From: JBIOJM01 sp044450785
Lineage (GTDB): Bacteria > Planctomycetota > Planctomycetia > Isosphaerales > Isosphaeraceae
Direction: 5' to 3'
NCBI GenBank assembly: GCA_044450785.1
Contig: JBIOJM010000451.1
Location: 1-6,645 of the forward strand
DNA: 6,645 nt
Positions 5,376-6,645 of the stretch are shown piece by piece. The notes below the pieces were generated by a model. That model was not told where the DNA came from. It worked only from the letters and a program-made list of their open reading frames with translations, and searched no databases. Position 1 is the first letter of the stretch, and the number at the start of each line of letters is the position of its first letter. The position numbers were made by a program, and so were the translations under genes.

Positions 5376-6645
5376 GACGACCTGTGTCAGAGTTTCCTTG
5401 GGCTCACTTGTCCTCGCCGCGGCGAAGTCCCCGACGACCAATGCCTTTCCGTCCATGTATTCGGGGACCGCCACGCCGAACATGTTGAGCACCGTGGGGC
5501 CGATGTCCATGAGTCGGGGGTTTTCGTTTTCCACGGGGCGATTGCAGAACAGGATGCCGGGCACCAGCGACGGATCGACGCAGTGATCGCCGCTCCAAGC
5601 CTTCTTGTTGGAGTGAAAGACATCCTCGGTCGTCCGGCCGATGGCCGTCTCCCATGCGACGCGGTACCCGCGCTGATACCCCACGATCAGGTCGGGGCCG
5701 TTGTCCTTGTACGGGCCCCGGTAGACCTTCGATGCGATGTAGACTCGTTTGACGGCGCTCGCACCGCTCTCCGGGTCGACCAGCGCGGTGAGGCGCTGGG
5801 CGATTTCCTCCCGGAGTCGACCGGCTTCGCCTGCCGGATCGACGATGCCCAGCGAATACTTGTCCTGGACGTTCAAGAAAATGCCGGCCAGGCCGATTGC
5901 GAAAGCGCGCGTTCCAGACCAATCAACTCCGGCGAGATGTTCAAGATCGCGCTGGCCGTCGCGCAGCGTCAGGTAGCCGTTCTCCTCGAGCCATCGATTC
6001 AGGTCGACCCCTCTGCGGAACGGGCCGAATCCATGGTCGGAGATGACCATCAACAAGTCATTAGGGCGCCGGCATTTGGCCACCGTCCTGCCCACGAGGT
6101 CGTCCATGCGCCGGTAAAGGTCCTCGATCACGTTGCGGCGATCGAGCACCGCCTGGTCGGGCCGGGCGGGGTGCCGCTCATCGATGTCGCGCCAGAACGT
6201 GTGCTGGAGGCGGTCCGTGCCGTCGAACACGCATACGCAGAGGCCGCGCGGGACCTTGTCGAGCGCATCGAAAAACATCGCCTCGCGTTCCCGATCCATA
6301 TCGAGACACTGCTGGATGAAGTCGTCGTCGGTGATGACGTGTTCGTTCAAGGCCCAGGTGTCTTCGGCCAACCCGAGCGTGGCGAACGATCCCTGCCGCT
6401 TGGCGAGGTATACGGAATACACCGACGGATAGCCGACCGGCATCGCCGGGTGCTCCGGATCGATGTTGACGGGGGTCACGTACAGCCCGAACTCAGGGCC
6501 CGCGCTCAGGAGGAGGAACTTGCACAGTCCGTGCACCTTCACTGCCGGCGCGATGCGAAAGCGAACCGAGATCCAATCCGTGTAATGGCCCTGCCGGAGC
6601 TGGTGCTTGGCGCCGTCGATCTCGAGGATTGCGCGGTCCTGGCCC
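5373..6645 (-). CDS. Alkaline-phosphatase-superfamily phosphohydrolase paralogue, C-terminal part, 5' end outside window
   Basis: The frame stays open to the right edge, giving 423 visible residues plus the stop. The visible part starts GQDRAILEIDGAKHQLRQGH and aligns with residue 277 onward of the downstream paralogue (DRQANAALIEVQDQKILLKA). An internal GTG at 6542 is therefore not the start. The C-terminal metal ligands are present: Asp and His in FDGTDRLQHTFW (codons 6215-6213 and 6203-6201), Asp-His in ISDHGFGPF (6038-6033) and His in SGDHC (5585-5583). Further shared motifs are GVDWS, PDLIVGYQRGYR, VPGILFCNR and MDGKALV. The nucleophile, first Asp and any signal sequence lie outside the window. 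It is the first visible gene of the cluster and overlaps the next by one base. The two genes look like a tandem duplication that has diverged considerably, so they may act on different substrates or as a pair. Confidence 0.9.
   Translation of the reverse strand, partial: GQDRAILEIDGAKHQLRQGHYTDWISVRFRIAPAVKVHGLCKFLLLSAGPEFGLYVTPVNIDPEHPAMPVGYPSVYSVYLAKRQGSFATLGLAEDTWALNEHVITDDDFIQQCLDMDREREAMFFDALDKVPRGLCVCVFDGTDRLQHTFWRDIDERHPARPDQAVLDRRNVIEDLYRRMDDLVGRTVAKCRRPNDLLMVISDHGFGPFRRGVDLNRWLEENGYLTLRDGQRDLEHLAGVDWSGTRAFAIGLAGIFLNVQDKYSLGIVDPAGEAGRLREEIAQRLTALVDPESGASAVKRVYIASKVYRGPYKDNGPDLIVGYQRGYRVAWETAIGRTTEDVFHSNKKAWSGDHCVDPSLVPGILFCNRPVENENPRLMDIGPTVLNMFGVAVPEYMDGKALVVGDFAAARTSEPKETLTQVV

Noticed and set aside
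3160..5376. 738-codon plus-strand open frame opposite the 681-aa hydrolase gene
   Set aside because: It is longer than the true gene, but its translation has no recognisable motif and its codons mirror the minus-strand gene, which has full catalytic motifs. Long antisense frames are common in GC-rich coding DNA.

Overview
This is a GC-rich bacterial fragment with two parts that converge on a short intergenic spacer near 1.5 kb. The gene families, and a nested hairpin repeat built on ACTGGC that I associate from memory with planctomycete genomes, suggest Planctomycetota. That placement is tentative: no rRNA or marker gene is present to settle it.

Left part, plus strand (1-1433). The window opens inside the C-terminal part of a carbon starvation protein A (CstA) family transporter, which ends at 572. 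A 114-base gap follows. Next comes a gene of unknown function, best read from a GTG at 687 with a good ribosome binding site; it has a proline-rich N-terminus and a helical, Trp-rich body. The spacer 1434-1628 carries no gene. It holds a roughly 60-base hairpin made of two smaller hairpins (1514-1573).

Right part, minus strand (6645-1629). Five tightly packed genes run leftward and look like one operon whose promoter lies outside the window. In order of transcription they are: (a) the C-terminal part of an alkaline-phosphatase-superfamily phosphohydrolase; (b) a complete paralogue of it with a twin-arginine-type signal; (c) a 61-residue ribbon-helix-helix-like protein with an LGYIE tail; (d) a 280-residue membrane protein with three predicted helices, whose layout resembles the Oxa1/EMC3/DUF106 group but which adds a beta-rich segment between helices 2 and 3; (e) a small PAPS-type sulfotransferase. 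Junctions a/b and c/d overlap by one base (TAATG, TGATG), b/c is 30 bases and d/e is 32 bases, so co-translation and shared function are likely.

The best candidate for an undescribed system is this five-gene cassette: two hydrolases of the phosphodiesterase/phosphomutase type, at least one probably exported; a possible insertase-like or scaffold membrane protein; a possible small regulator or adaptor; and a sulfotransferase. A role in building or remodelling a surface glycan, lipid head group or other envelope polymer fits the parts, but the substrate cannot be read from the sequence.
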